From: Brienomyrus brachyistius
Lineage: Eukaryota > Chordata > Actinopteri > Osteoglossiformes > Mormyridae
Reading direction: 5' to 3'
Assembly (NCBI RefSeq): GCF_023856365.1
Contig: NW_026042446.1
Location: 186,001-250,000, forward strand
Length of the DNA stretch: 64,000 nucleotides
The notes below the pieces were generated by a model. The model was not told where the DNA came from. It worked only from the letters and a program-made list of their open reading frames with translations, and did not search any database. The number at the start of each line of letters is the position of its first letter. The stretch's first letter is position 1. Below, in pieces: positions 47,263-61,010 of this stretch. A program made the translations under genes and the position numbers.

Positions 47263-47406
47263 CAAAATTCTAATTTCATCAATAAACTGACTAAAACACA
47301 TTTTGCTAGTTTTAGGCCATCTTTGCCTCACAACAGAAACAATTTCTTACATTTCTCAGGCCATCTATTGCAGTGTAGTCAGTTTATTAATGAAATTGGA
47401 ATTTTG
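47263..47406. repeat. Intron hairpin (U5)
   Basis: Both arms are unchanged. Confidence 0.65.
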
Positions 47407-47453
47407 TCTAAATATAAGAAAATTATACTTCCTTAGATTTTCATTTTCTGCAG

Positions 47454-47477
47454 TGGAGTTACAATACCTGATTTCAG
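47454..47477 (+). CDS. Candidate 24-nt microexon (U5)
   Basis: Splice signals and body are identical to U1. Confidence 0.45.
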
Positions 47478-47993
47478 GTAAGTCATTTCTGCTTCCATAA
47501 TCACTGCTCTCCCTGGTGGATGGATAAATCATTGCAAGTACTTTACACACATCATCGTGGGGGATCTCATTATAGCCAAGGTGCCACCCAAGGCCCAGCA
47601 GGGACCTGTCATGGACCAGCCAAGGACCAGCCAAGGCCCCATCATGGAAACAGGGGAAAATTCAAGCGGCTACATCTGTAAATTTGGTGCACATGAACCT
47701 TTCCAGTGTTGTTTTTCGCTGTTGTTCTGCATATCAGGGAATCTGTGCACTACATGGTGTGTTTTTATAGGTCAAGTTCCCCTGCTGAAATGCAGGCAGC
47801 CCAATTCAAGACCAGCGCATAAGTCTCCCAAGCATGTGTTTCCTATATCCGATAAGATGGCAGAATTTCTCTCAATGTGCAATACTGACTGCCAAGTGCG
47901 ATATCTGTGATGTATGTGATGTACTTTTCTTGTAGAGTGACATAAGGATTCACTTTAATTAAATGTGTGTCCCCTATCTTTATAATCCAAAAG

Positions 47994-48925
47994 GACGAAC
48001 CAGTACCAGCAGTGGAGGCCGTCAGAAGAAATGCCGCACTGGGCCACCGGCACCCAGCTCCCAAACCATATCTGGATCTGCTCCCATCCCGTTGGCGACC
48101 AGCAGGGCTCAGCAGGGCAGAAGACGCCGTAGAAATACGGCGGGAGGCCGGTCAGGCCGTAGAAAGAAGTGTAAAAAACAGAAGGGGCCATTTACAAAAA
48201 ATTTGCAGAACCTGCTAACCTTCAGTAACCCCTTTGATTCAATCCAGGTGGGTGACAAGATCCCGTGTGTGGATCTCACCCAGAGTGACGACGAGGTTGC
48301 TACCATCCTGTGTCGCACTCCATCAATGTCAGAGCCTGAGCCCTGCTCACCAGCCTTCTCCTCCACTTCCTTCTTATTTCCATCACCAGTCCCATCCTCT
48401 TTTGCCTCCTCTCCATCCCCATCTTTTTTTACAGACTCTCCTCCTCCGTCACCATGTGTAGTCTCACCTGTAAGCCCATCTCCACACCCATCTTCACCTC
48501 CAGCCACAGTTCATCCCACCCCTCTGTATCAGGTTCCAGCGCAAGCTGCAGCCCCCTCATCTGAGCTGGTTACGGGTCCGACACCCCTACTTATTTCCCC
48601 TTCTGTTGTTTTTGAGAAAATGGAAAGATTCAATAAGATGCATAACTTTTATCTATGCAACTATTCTAAAATGACCTATGATGCCAAGTGCCTTGCTCAT
48701 TACTGGTGTAATCAGTTTTGGAATGATTTTCAACATGCAGTTTACATCTGCAAGCAGGGGAAGAATCAAAATTCAGAGAATCACTACTCATATGGTGATA
48801 ATGAGGGTGCCCAAGCTGAGCTGATATTTGATGATGAGGCGCTGGATCAGCTAAGTGCCATCCCCGGGGTCCTGGAGATGGCTGTGGAGATGGGCTATCA
48901 GTGTGATGTAAATAGTTTTTCATAG
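47994..48925 (+). CDS. Array gene, type II, main coding exon (U5)
   Basis: Protein identical to the U1 and U4 type II copies. Intact, with the VDLTQSDDEV motif and full C-terminus. The AATAAA of its transcript is at 49212-49217. Confidence 0.8.
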
Positions 48926-49211
48926 AACCTGTAAATAATTAGGTGAGACATCTCACAAGTACTTAGGATAATATAAGATTAAGGTAGTTTAACCTTATCT
49001 TAACTAATCCTAAGATTGTATGATATAAGATTACATAGGATAAGACTAAGAATAGGTTAAGATAAGGTTGTATATAATGTAAGATAACATAGAATAAGAT
49101 AAGACTAAGATAGGATAAGTTAAGATTAAAGTAAGATAGTATGACATAAGATTACATAGGATAAGATAAGAATAGGTTAAGATAAGACTTCTTATTCTTG
49201 TTTTTCTATTA

Positions 49212-49217
49212 AATAAA
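49212..49217 (+). terminator. Poly(A) signal of the U5 gene
   Basis: AATAAA 287 bp after the stop codon, GT-rich tail present. Confidence 0.6.
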
Positions 49218-50467
49218 TATGGATTATTTTGCGTATGGTTTGTGTCTGTGAGGTTATTTAAAATATTGTGAAGTTTGACACAAAATTTGATTAGTTTAAA
49301 TAATGATTGGTTAAACTGATGTACATGTAGAGAATTGTAGTGGTCTTGCTATTGAATTAAAGGACTCTTCAGATCTCAAGTGCAGTGCAAAAAGTATAGA
49401 GGGGTAATTCATTAAATGCTGCACGCACAGGGACATTTTTTTGGTGTTAAATCCAAATTGCATGACCATTCTACTGCAAATACAGGCCTTTAAGTTTAAA
49501 GGTGCCATGGAACTCTACTTTGAAAGCTTGTGAAACAGCAAAAAAGTTGTTGTTTCTTTGTTTTCTGCACATGCGTCCACCAACCGGAAGGAGCCAGAGA
49601 GTGGCATTAAGAGTCTGCAGCTGTGTATTATTGCAACAGTAGACTAAGCTAATTTCCTAGATCCTTAAATTTGCAAGCACTCATTTGAAGAGACAATGAA
49701 CCTTTACCATATGTAAACTTAATCAACTTAAAACACATAAAAGACATTCTCCTTCACCTTCTCCCTTATACTACAAGCCTTCCATTTCAGTTTAGCTGAT
49801 TTTTAACACAGCTGACTTCTCCACTTGTAATGAATCCTGCATATGTGACAAACCACGATACGCCACTGCCTGGTCATGCCTGTGAAGTTAACTAGAATGT
49901 CACTAGCAGGCTGGCAAATTAATCCACAAGTTGTAGAGTACAGCACTGCTGCTTGCTAATTGCTTTATTTTTCCCGCCTATAATGACATTCAGTGAGGAA
50001 TATTTGATAGCGTACTTTCCTGCATACTTTGTCAATTTGCACCAGGCACCAACGCAGCTTCTCCCCTTGGTTTACTAGTCATGGGAAAACAATGTTCGCG
50101 GTGAGCAAGCTGGGCCCAACAGGGTGTGTCACGTGACTTACTTGCATCTTGCCACAGGCAGTGATGGGCTATATTAAAATGTCTGTAAGCCTAGTGATAA
50201 AGGTCCTTAAAATGACAGAAAGCAAACTAATAAATAAAACTACACATTTTTGTTAATACTTTCAAATGCGTCAGACACATACAGTAAGATCTCTCAAAGT
50301 ATTTTCTGACATTTTTTTTTCCCGCCCACTAAAATACAAATCAGAAAATGCTCAGAAGCAATTACACATGTATTCTAAATACGTTGAACTACATCCACAC
50401 TAGGGAAACTTAAAATATTATCTTGACAGTTGGTTAAAACCAGGCACAACTTGAGGAATAATGGAAC

Positions 50468-50680
50468 TCAAAATGGGCTGGGATATCCCTGATCTGTCTG
50501 CCAGTTCCTTTCGGTATGTTCCGCGACAAATTCATCGTTCAGTTCTACCAGAATCACTCTTGGCACTCTGAAAGAGCGGATAAGCCACAAATCATCACTG
50601 GGAAGATAATCATTGTCATCTCTAAATACTCCCTCCCTTAATATTTGGGCACAATGTCCTCTGCCATAATCAAGCTGCAT
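50468..50680 (-). pseudogene. Harbinger/PIF-like transposase scrap (U6)
   Basis: Same frame as in U1. Confidence 0.4.
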
Positions 50681-52813
50681 GTTATGGATTTTTACACTGA
50701 TGGTTCACACTCTTCCCCAATCAGGAACCGTGGGTTGACAGATTGATCCGCGCTGCAGTGAACGCCCAGACCACCGCTTATAATGCTGGTCTCAACACTG
50801 GACTTTCTACTACGGCGCTGTGGAGAGCATCCCGACTCAGAACATTACTTCCTGATTTGGGAATAGCTGTGTTCAGGATCGAAAAGCCTGCAATTATTTA
50901 AATCTGATTTTAGGAAAACTTGTCATGGTATAAAAAGCACACCACCAAATGCATGAAATCTGAGTAAAATGTTTACCTTTTTAACGCAACCATAATAGAG
51001 GGGTCTGCATTTGCATTTATCACAGTCCCTGTAACAATCTAACATCATAGCACCACAACTATTGCGGATTCAGCCAACGGTGGCAACGTTACTAGCCAGC
51101 AGCGTTGTGCAGGTTACTGGAAATTACTAGTTATCAATTACTGCATATAAAAGTACTTATAACGAGGGTGGGACTGGGCCATGAGTCTGCGAGGAGTTTC
51201 GACGTGTGGTGGGTGCGGCAAGGGGCAGCATCAGCGCATGCTCCCCCAGCTTGACCTAACCTGTATATATATATATATATGTATATATATAGCCTGATAA
51301 AGGAAGATAAGAGTGGGCTAAAGGTTGCATATTGATCACTTTAACATCGCGCCAACATCGGGGGAATATGGAATCAAATGATCGGTGGCGATGTTTCTGC
51401 AACACAGAGATGTTTGCTGATGGGTTTTCAAGCATCGCGGAGATATAGTGCCAATGCATGTGTGCTCTCTGGCTAGTTATATTATTTCAGCGTTGCAGCC
51501 ATGACAGTGCCAGACAATACAACCGTCTAATTGTATCTGTCAGCGTACCTACAATATCACACATTCATCACGCCACGGTGAGGTCGGATGGCGTTACATC
51601 ATAAACAGGAAATTAGGGGAACATGCTAACACTGATATCTCTTCAAGCCATCATTAGTGGCTCCCTCATCTGGCCTCAGAAGTGGTTGCATCCCAGAGCC
51701 ACCTGCTGGTCTTGGTGGCACTTCAGTGTTTGCCTGTAGAGGAGATGCTCAGTGGCAGTGATGGTGGGAGTCCCAGATGAGACAAGATGAGCACAGAGCT
51801 GTCCAGCCCATTGTTGCCAAAGGTCACATTCTACCAGAATGCCCTGACACTAACTTCCAAACATCCCACGGACCCCAGCTATCCCCTGTAGGGAAACTGA
51901 ATAAGAAGCCTTTACCCTGGGCAGAAAATGCATTGTTTGTACAGTACGTCTTAGTGACAGAGTACCAATTTCAGAGGGCATTTTGTTGAAAAACATGCAG
52001 TGAAATATCTAATAACGATATCGGAACATTCAAACACAGCATACAATACAGTTTGCAAATGTAAACAGTTTTATTTAAAAGGACAGTTTAATTTCAGAGC
52101 CAATGGCCGTGTGACCAAAAACATTTGAATCATTATTATTCTCTTAGTAAAATGAAAAGCAGAAAACATTCCTGGAGCCTTCAATTTAGCGTGCACAGTG
52201 CCCTCTACAGGATTCTGTCGAAACAGCATCCCCGTCAGCCTCGTTCGCAGAACGTAGGAGTTCTTTTCCCAGCGTACCCTTTTCTTTATAAATCCCAAAA
52301 TCTCCTTACAAATGTAAGTATGAATGTTTGTCATCTTTTTCGGTCACACGAAGCCTTTATAAATGAGATTCCCCCATTAATGCGTTTACATGGCTATGCT
52401 CTGTAACTGCGCCATTAAAAACACATGAAAACATCTTAATTGCGTCAAGGCACGTAAACGTAGTCACATGACAAAAGATAACTTCGTGACTTAGCAAAGT
52501 GCAGGTTCTTCGTTTCCTCTGTGTGGACCATAGAGCTGTGTATCCGAGTCTGACGACCCGCCACGTTTTAAGATACAGAGAATACACGTCAATATGCTGC
52601 TATATTTTGGAATTTTTTTAATCTGATCTCAGGAAAACTTGTCAAGGTATAAAAAGCACACCGCCATGAAATCTGAGTACAAATGTTTGCTTTTTTTTTT
52701 TTAACGCAACCATAATAGAGGGGTCTGCATTTATCACAGTCCCTGTAACAATCTAACATCATAGCACCATAACTACTGCGGATTCAGCCAACGGCGGCAA
52801 CGTCACTAGTCAG

Positions 52814-53331
52814 CAGTGTTGTGCAGGTTACTGGAAATTACTACTCATCAATTACCGCATATAAATGTACTTTTAATACGGGTGGGATTGGACCATGTGT
52901 CTGCCAGGAGTTTCGACGTGTGGTGGGTGCAAATGGTCGGTGGCGATGTTTCTGCAACACAGAGATGTTTGCTGATGGGTTTTCAAGCATCGCGGAGACA
53001 TAGTGCCAATGCATGTGTGCTCTCTGGCTAGTTATATTATTTCAGTGTTGCAGCTATGACAGTGCCAGACAATACAACCGTCTAATTGTATCTATCAGCG
53101 TACCTACAATACCACCCATTCATTGCGCCATGGTGAGGTCGGGTGGCGTTACATCATAAACGGGAAATTAAGGGAACATGCTGCCTTTATCCATTAATAT
53201 TTTCACGCAAGACAAAGGTAAAGAGTGCATTTAAATTTCAGCACCTTCCGTGTTTTTTAATGGCAATTAGTTACATTACTCCTTACAGACAAGAGTAGTG
53301 GGATTATAGTAACGCCTTACTACCAACACTG
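52814..53331. mobile_element. hAT-like MITE (U6)
   Basis: Ends intact. Confidence 0.5.
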
Positions 53332-54154
53332 CTAGGCTTGCTAATGCTAACGTTAGCAGTACAGCCTTATGCTACTTCCTCTCGCAAGATAAGATAGCGT
53401 TACTGTCACTGTGCAAATACAATGAGATGTCTTTGGAGCAAGGCTGTCGACGCCATGTTAAGGATAAAAGTACAAGTAAAATACAATATAAAATCAAAGA
53501 AACATACACCAACAGTAAAGAAGAACAAGGATGCGTAAAATACTGGTACCGGAAGCAAATAAACCAATAAAACACAGTCAGAGGAACACTGGAGAGTTCG
53601 GAGCAGCTGCGAATGTGCCGCCATCATTGTTCAGAATTCTTCACTTTGCGTTGCTACAGTGGAAGAGTGAAATGGCTGAAGATGGATTACAGAATTTTCC
53701 AAGTGTGCTAAACATTCAGTTGTAAATAAAAACCAGTGTGAGATAAGAACGTCTCCTCGCCATTTCCTTCTATTCTGATTGAATGGGTCGCTTAACGATC
53801 GCTGTGAATTCTGGGAGTCTGTGGAACGTCACGTCTGCAGCTCTCGCGTTACTTGCTGCCAGGAAGGAATTCTATTTAAATACTTCAATACATTTTATTT
53901 ATAACATTTTCTGTTTTTAGGCGTGTCTTCTAAATTTACGGTGCTTCTATTATCTTTCCGCGCTTTTGTCAATATATATCGTGTGTCTGGTCATTTGATT
54001 AAAGTGCTTGAAGACTTTGCCGCGCGCTGACACTAATCGACCACCATATCTTAGCAACCGCATCATAACAATTCTAATTCCGTTTCGAGTTTTGATTCAA
54101 ACATTCAAAGCAGCTCAGATTTGCACTTTCCCAGCAAAAGACAAGACGCGAAAG

Positions 54155-54257
54155 ATGTCTGCCTTCATCTACCTGCGGAGAATCGACTGGCTCCTGCCAA
54201 ATGACGCCGTCAGTGTCCGCATTGCTCCGGAAGACATCCCCGGTTCAGTCAGCCATG
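54155..54257 (+). CDS. Array gene, predicted coding exon 1 (U6)
   Basis: Ile5 as in U2, U4 and U5 but CGC Arg as in U1: another patchwork of variants. Donor intact. Confidence 0.55.
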
Positions 54258-54468
54258 GTAAGAACGGCAAAATGATGCCTAGAATATCTCAGCACTCGAA
54301 GAATGAAAGTCAGAACAGGCTTGGCTGGTCTTGTTGAATCTTGCAGTCTGTGATAACTATCTTATTTTGGAACTACGTGTCTTAGGATACTAAATAATAA
54401 AATGGTTCACCTTTAGCCCAACGGTGATTTGTTACCATGAAGCAGTAAAAATACGGGGCTCTTTTCAG

Positions 54469-54552
54469 CATGTCTGCTGTACTGCACAATGAAATCCGTT
54501 AAAATCTGTGGCTGTGATGTGTTTGAACATAACAGGAAAGCGACGTCAAATG
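54469..54552 (+). pseudogene. Possible alternative exon, frameshifted by one T (U6)
   Basis: 84 bp instead of 83: GAAATCCGTTAAAATC replaces GAAATCCGTAAAATC (extra T at about 54499-54500). The MSAVLHN frame then stops at TAA soon after the insertion. Acceptor and donor are unchanged. The single-base gain suggests the 83-bp exon is not under coding constraint, or it may be an assembly homopolymer error. Confidence 0.3.
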
Positions 54553-56004
54553 GTAAGGTAACAGGTGAACATGTCCCACATTGGCAAAAGCCAGCCAACG
54601 GGAGTAACCCCCCTCCTTCTGGGGGTGTGCCTAAATTCTCGTCTGAACGCGCTCATTTATTCACTTGCAGGGTGTTGCCATGAGATGGCGCTTTCTTTAC
54701 AAAAACACATTTTAGTTGTGGTCACAAGTTCATACACAAGTACAACAAGTATCAACGAGAATCTTTTGGTAGCCATTAGCAAGCTTCTGGCATAATTGAT
54801 ACTTTAAAGTAAACTGAAGCTACAGCCAAAGTTTTTACAACACCGGAGACAAACAGGGCTAGGTACTTGGATAGCGAGCATGCCGGTACATACTAATCCA
54901 GCGCTATGATGTCATACAGTAACGAGACAGGAACTGTTTTGAAGCTTGGCATCCTGATCAGGAGTGACAATTTGTTGTTCTAATATTCATTTATTGTTTT
55001 GCATTGTTCCTGGAATAATGTGATTGCACATTTTATTCATCGACGTTTAATCCGTTGCATCTTATAAACTGTAAAAAGGCTAGTATTGTGTCTTTTCTTA
55101 CAGTTGTTTTCAATTGCTAAGACAGGGTAGTATCTAGGGTAGCATCTCCACATGCCTGATCCATCCTTGGCATTGCTCTGGAGGAATATCCTGGCATCCA
55201 ACATTCATTGTTTGATCTTGTGTCAACTGACATAATTTCTTTGTATTATGTGTTTTTTACAATCTGTTTTAGAAAGGGTCTTGATAGTGATTTAGCAAAA
55301 TGACATGTTTCAGTTTTGACTGTCTTATTAGCAGTTTTTGGGTCAGTATGTAGGTATGTGCAAATTGGCCTCTGAAAATGTAATATTGTGAGTGAGACAG
55401 GAATCCATGGCTTTTGAAGCATTTAGTCATTGATTGCATTTTGTATGAAAGCAAAGTGAAATGCTAAACAGTTTAGCCCACATAAGTAAATGTTGTGGTG
55501 ACTGCATGAAGAGTTTTGAGAAAGCAACTTCAGTATTGCAGTATTTGTCTTAGCAAATGAAAAAAAAAACCTGTAAAATTCACACTGCCTTTCCAAACTG
55601 ATTGGTGTGAAGAGCAGTGACAGACAGTCCAGACTGATGGGCCATTGACAGTATGCAAAGGTCTGGTGACTCCAAAGTCACTTCAAAGTTGTAACACTTT
55701 AGTAATCAAACCTCATACAATTTTCTGAATGTCTCATTCACCTTTGTGTAGCCATCCCCTATGTCTGTAAGCTTCAGAACTCAAGCTTAGGCTAGAAATA
55801 TTTATAATGTGATTTTTTACAATTTGTCAGCACCACTGAAAATAAGTTTTTGAAAAGTGTATGTTTAAAGTAGATTTTAACAAAAAAAAAAAATATATAT
55901 AGAATAATCACATTCTAAATGTTGACAGATTATTGGTGCTGAGTTTGTGCTGAATAAAAGCATTCGTAGCACTTTGGGATAAATGTTTTTTAGACAGGTG
56001 AAAT

Positions 56005-56983
56005 ATTTAACAGTTTTTCTGAATTGCTGAAATATTAGAAATCGTTTTGGGAACAAAACTGCCGATTGCCAAAAGTCATTTATTGAATCAGTTACTTCTT
56101 TGGCAAAACTTTAAACCATGGTCACCTAGTTAGACACAATTTGCAGATCTCAGTCATCCTTTTTGCAAAACTCAAAACACATTCCCATTCATCAAAACAC
56201 ATTTTGCGCTATGGTGAACTTTGATGCAAAATAGAAAACACAGGCCACAGAAGTGAAGCGCAGCCAGCACACAGTAGTCATTTGAACACAATGACTCAAA
56301 ACTATTCACACACATTTCTAAACATTTGAGGAAGCCAAAGAGTGACTAGAACATAGAATACGTGCCATAGAAGGATAGGAGTTGCATTTTGAAGTCAAGG
56401 TACAAATGGGTCACACAGAGGATTCTTTCTGCATCACTCAACAAGGGATAGCATCGCTAGACCCAGCCCTGAGACATGGCGATGAGGCAGGATGAATATT
56501 CTTCTGTGACTCTGGCTTGGCAGTTGCACAACATTTTACTGTAATATGCCTCTCGTTTGTTTACTTTTTGGCGTTGTTCTTTACAGTCACTTTTCTGGAG
56601 TACTGAGTATGGCAAACGTTACATATTAATTATCAGTCATATGGTAGACGACCATAATTTTTTTTAACTATTATTATAGTCTTACGGTTTCTCATTTACA
56701 TGTCAACAACAGTTTTGATTGGTACTGTTTTCATTTTTTGCTGTAGAGTGCTATGACTGTTCAGTAGTGTACCTTTACCCAACTGACGAGATGCATGGTC
56801 TGAAAACAGTGTTTGCTTTTGAGCAAAGATAATATAGTTTTGAGAAGATTGTTTGATTTTGCAAGACAAGCGTAAGGTTTTGTGAGTTTAGCTTGAATTT
56901 TAGAGTTTGTGCTTAGTGGTTTGATTACAGGAGATGAGAGATTTTAGGACATGTGTTTTAGCAATTCAGAAAAACAGTAAAAT
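56005..56983. mobile_element. Inverted-repeat-bounded element (U6)
   Basis: Arms at 56005-56033 and 56955-56983. Confidence 0.45.
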
Positions 56984-57178
56984 GTCAAGGCCTGTCAGAC
57001 TACTTTGAAAGTGGGTGAGAGGCCTCAGACTCCATAGGGTTACAGTAAATACTTGTTATGCTATGTTTCTTTTATGTTCCTCTTTTTGTGTCTGGTACTA
57101 TGACAAAAAATCCCAGTCTATCTATCTAGTGCTACTTCATTATCCCATTGTCTTTCTGCAATGTTCTCATGTACAGTA

Positions 57179-57310
57179 CTGTCAGCAAAACAGCATGATA
57201 CTACCACCACCATGCTTGACCGTTGGTTCAGTGTTCTTAGGTTAAGAAAACAACCTCACCTTGATCCCCTGCAAACATATCTCTTTTCATTGTGGCCAAG
57301 CAGAGAAGTT
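57179..57310 (-). mobile_element. Tc1/mariner transposase fragment (U6)
   Basis: Same relic as in U4. Confidence 0.7.
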
Positions 57311-57592
57311 TATGACAGATTCACACGTCATCGTGACTGCCCCCAGCCCTCCTGTGAATGTGCAGCCATCAGCAGCCTTTCAGACTGTTAGCCAGAAGGA
57401 AAGACAGAACAGACTAAGGAATGCGTCCGTTTTATTCAAGCACAGTACAGAACCATAAGCATTTTTATTTTTCATTTTCCACTCTGTCCACCTTTATTCT
57501 CCACAAGCAACCGCATTACTTTGTTTAGGCCTGTAATTATTGTATTGCACACATCTTGGGTCCGCCTTATCTCCAAAAGGTGAAGTAAAATA

Positions 57593-57736
57593 CAAAATTC
57601 TAATTTCATCAATAAACTGACTAAAACACATTTTGCTAGTTTTAGGCCATCTTTGCCTCACAACAGAAACAATTTCTTACATTTCTCAGGCCATCTATTG
57701 CAGTGTAGTCAGTTTATTAATGAAATTGGAATTTTG
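57593..57736. repeat. Intron hairpin (U6)
   Basis: Both arms are unchanged. Confidence 0.65.
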
Positions 57737-57783
57737 TCTAAATATAAGAAAATTATACTTCCTTAGATTTTCATTTTCTGCAG

Positions 57784-57807
57784 TGGAGTTACAATACCTG
57801 ATTTCAG
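57784..57807 (+). CDS. Candidate 24-nt microexon (U6)
   Basis: Splice signals and body are identical to U1. Confidence 0.45.
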
Positions 57808-58323
57808 GTAAGTCATTTCTGCTTCCATAATCACTGCTCTCCCTGGTGGATGGATAAATCATTGCAAGTACTTTACACACATCATCGTGGGGGATCTCAT
57901 TATAGCCAAGGTGCCACCCAAGGCCCAGCAGGGACCTGTCATGGACCAGCCAAGGACCAGCCAAGGCCCCATCATGGAAACAGGGGAAAATTCAAGCGGC
58001 TACATCTGTAAATTTGGTGCACATGAACCTTTCCAGTGTTGTTTTTCGCTGTTGTTCTGCATATCAGGGAATCTGTGCACTACATGGTGTGTTTTTATAG
58101 GTCAAGTTCCCCTGCTGAAATGCAGGCAGCCCAATTCAAGACCAGCGCATAAGTCTCCCAAGCATGTGTTTCCTATATCCGATAAGATGGCAGAATTTCT
58201 CTCAATGTGCAATACTGACTGCCAAGTGCGATATCTGTGATGTATGTGATGTACTTTTCTTGTAGAGTGACATAAGGATTCACTTTAATTAAATGTGTGT
58301 CCCCTATCTTTATAATCCAAAAG

Positions 58324-59255
58324 GACGAACCAGTACCAGCAGTGGAGGCCGTCAGAAGAAATGCCGCACTGGGCCACCGGCACCCAGCTCCCAAACCATA
58401 TCTGGATCTGCTCCCATCCCGTTGGCGACCAGCAGGGCTCAGCAGGGCAGAAGACGCCGTAGAAATACGGCGGGAGGCCGGTCAGGCCGTAGAAAGAAGT
58501 GTAAAAAACAGAAGGGGCCATTTACAAAAAATTTGCAGAACCTGCTAACCTTCAGTAACCCCTTTGATTCAATCCAGGTGGGTGACAAGATCCCGTGTGT
58601 GGATCTCACCCAGAGTGACGACGAGGTTGCTACCATCCTGTGTCGCACTCCATCAATGTCAGAGCCTGAGCCCTGCTCACCAGCCTTCTCCTCCACTTCC
58701 TTCTTATTTCCATCACCAGTCCCATCCTCTTTTGCCTCCTCTCCATCCCCATCTTTTTTTACAGACTCTCCTCCTCCGTCACCATGTGTAGTCTCACCTG
58801 TAAGCCCATCTCCACACCCATCTTCACCTCCAGCCACAGTTCATCCCACCCCTCTGTATCAGGTTCCAGCGCAAGCTGCAGCCCCCTCATCTGAGCTGGT
58901 TACGGGTCCGACACCCCTACTTATTTCCCCTTCTGTTGTTTTTGAGAAAATGGAAAGATTCAATAAGATGCATAACTTTTATCTATGCAACTATTCTAAA
59001 ATGACCTATGATGCCAAGTGCCTTGCTCATTACTGGTGTAATCAGTTTTGGAATGATTTTCAACATGCAGTTTACATCTGCAAGCAGGGGAAGAATCAAA
59101 ATTCAGAGAATCACTACTCATATGGTGATAATGAGGGTGCCCAAGCTGAGCTGATATTTGATGATGAGGCGCTGGATCAGCTAAGTGCCATCCCCGGGGT
59201 CCTGGAGATGGCTGTGGAGATGGGCTATCAGTGTGATGTAAATAGTTTTTCATAG
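58324..59255 (+). CDS. Array gene, type II, main coding exon (U6)
   Basis: Protein identical to the U1, U4 and U5 type II copies; intact. Its 3' UTR lies in U7 and carries the AATAAGAAAAGAGTAAG variant (about 59425), with AATAAA at 59542-59547. Confidence 0.8.
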
Positions 59256-59541
59256 AACCTGTAAATAATTAGGTGAGACATCTCACAAGTACTTAGGATA
59301 ATATAAGATTAAGGTAGTTTAACCTTATCTTAACTAATCCTAAGATTGTATGATATAAGATTACATAGGATAAGACTAAGAATAGGTTAAGATAAGGTTG
59401 TATATAATGTAAGATAACATAGAATAAGAAAAGAGTAAGATAGGATAAGTTAAGATTAAAGTAAGATAGTATGACATAAGATTACATAGGATAAGATAAG
59501 AATAGGTTAAGATAAGACTTCTTATTCTTGTTTTTCTATTA

Positions 59542-59547
59542 AATAAA
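59542..59547 (+). terminator. Poly(A) signal of the U6 gene
   Basis: AATAAA 287 bp after the stop codon, GT-rich tail present. Confidence 0.6.
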
Positions 59548-60797
59548 TATGGATTATTTTGCGTATGGTTTGTGTCTGTGAGGTTATTTAAAATATTGTG
59601 AAGTTTGACACAAAATTTGATTAGTTTAAATAATGATTGGTTAAACTGATGTACATGTAGAGAATTGTAGTGGTCTTGCTATTGAATTAAAGGACTCTTC
59701 AGATCTCAAGTGCAGTGCAAAAAGTATAGAGGGGTAATTCATTAAATGCTGCACGCACAGGGACATTTTTTTGGTGTTAAATCCAAATTGCATGACCATT
59801 CTACTGCAAATACAGGCCTTTAAGTTTAAAGGTGCCATGGAACTCTACTTTGAAAGCTTGTGAAACAGCAAAAAAGTTGTTGTTTCTTTGTTTTCTGCAC
59901 ATGCGTCCACCAACCGGAAGGAGCCAGAGAGTGGCATTAAGAGTCTGCAGCTGTGTATTATTGCAACAGTAGACTAAGCTAATTTCCTAGATCCTTAAAT
60001 TTGCAAGCACTCATTTGAAGAGACAATGAACCTTTACCATATGTAAACTTAATCAACTTAAAACACATAAAAGACATTCTCCTTCACCTTCTCCCTTATA
60101 CTACAAGCCTTCCATTTCAGTTTAGCTGATTTTTAACACAGCTGACTTCTCCACTTGTAATGAATCCTGCATATGTGACAAACCACGATACGCCACTGCC
60201 TGGTCATGCCTGTGAAGTTAACTAGAATGTCACTAGCAGGCTGGCAAATTAATCCACAAGTTGTAGAGTACAGCACTGCTGCTTGCTAATTGCTTTATTT
60301 TTCCCGCCTATAATGACATTCAGTGAGGAATATTTGATAGCGTACTTTCCTGCATACTTTGTCAATTTGCACCAGGCACCAACGCAGCTTCTCCCCTTGG
60401 TTTACTAGTCATGGGAAAACAATGTTCGCGGTGAGCAAGCTGGGCCCAACAGGGTGTGTCACGTGACTTACTTGCATCTTGCCACAGGCAGTGATGGGCT
60501 ATATTAAAATGTCTGTAAGCCTAGTGATAAAGGTCCTTAAAATGACAGAAAGCAAACTAATAAATAAAACTACACATTTTTGTTAATACTTTCAAATGCG
60601 TCAGACACATACAGTAAGATCTCTCAAAGTATTTTCTGACATTTTTTTTTCCCGCCCACTAAAATACAAATCAGAAAATGCTCAGAAGCAATTACACATG
60701 TATTCTAAATACGTTGAACTACATCCACACTAGGGAAACTTAAAATATTATCTTGACAGTTGGTTAAAACCAGGCACAACTTGAGGAATAATGGAAC

Positions 60798-61010
60798 TCA
60801 AAATGGGCTGGGATATCCCTGATCTGTCTGCCAGTTCCTTTCGGTATGTTCCGCGACAAATTCATCGTTCAGTTCTACCAGAATCACTCTTGGCACTCTG
60901 AAAGAGCGGATAAGCCACAAATCATCACTGGGAAGATAATCATTGTCATCTCTAAATACTCCCTCCCTTAATATTTGGGCACAATGTCCTCTGCCATAAT
61001 CAAGCTGCAT
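60798..61010 (-). pseudogene. Harbinger/PIF-like transposase scrap (U7)
   Basis: Same frame as in U1. Confidence 0.4.

Larger units (their letters stand above)
38594..48925 (+). repeat. Array unit U5 (10,332 bp)
   Basis: Regular unit. Its 3' UTR repeat has AATAAGAAAAGAGTAAGATA (about 38761), a variant found again only in U7. Confidence 0.9.
48926..59255 (+). repeat. Array unit U6 (10,330 bp)
   Basis: Regular unit. Its 3' UTR repeat has the common AATAAGATAAGACTAAGATA form, unlike the neighbours U5 and U7. Confidence 0.9.
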
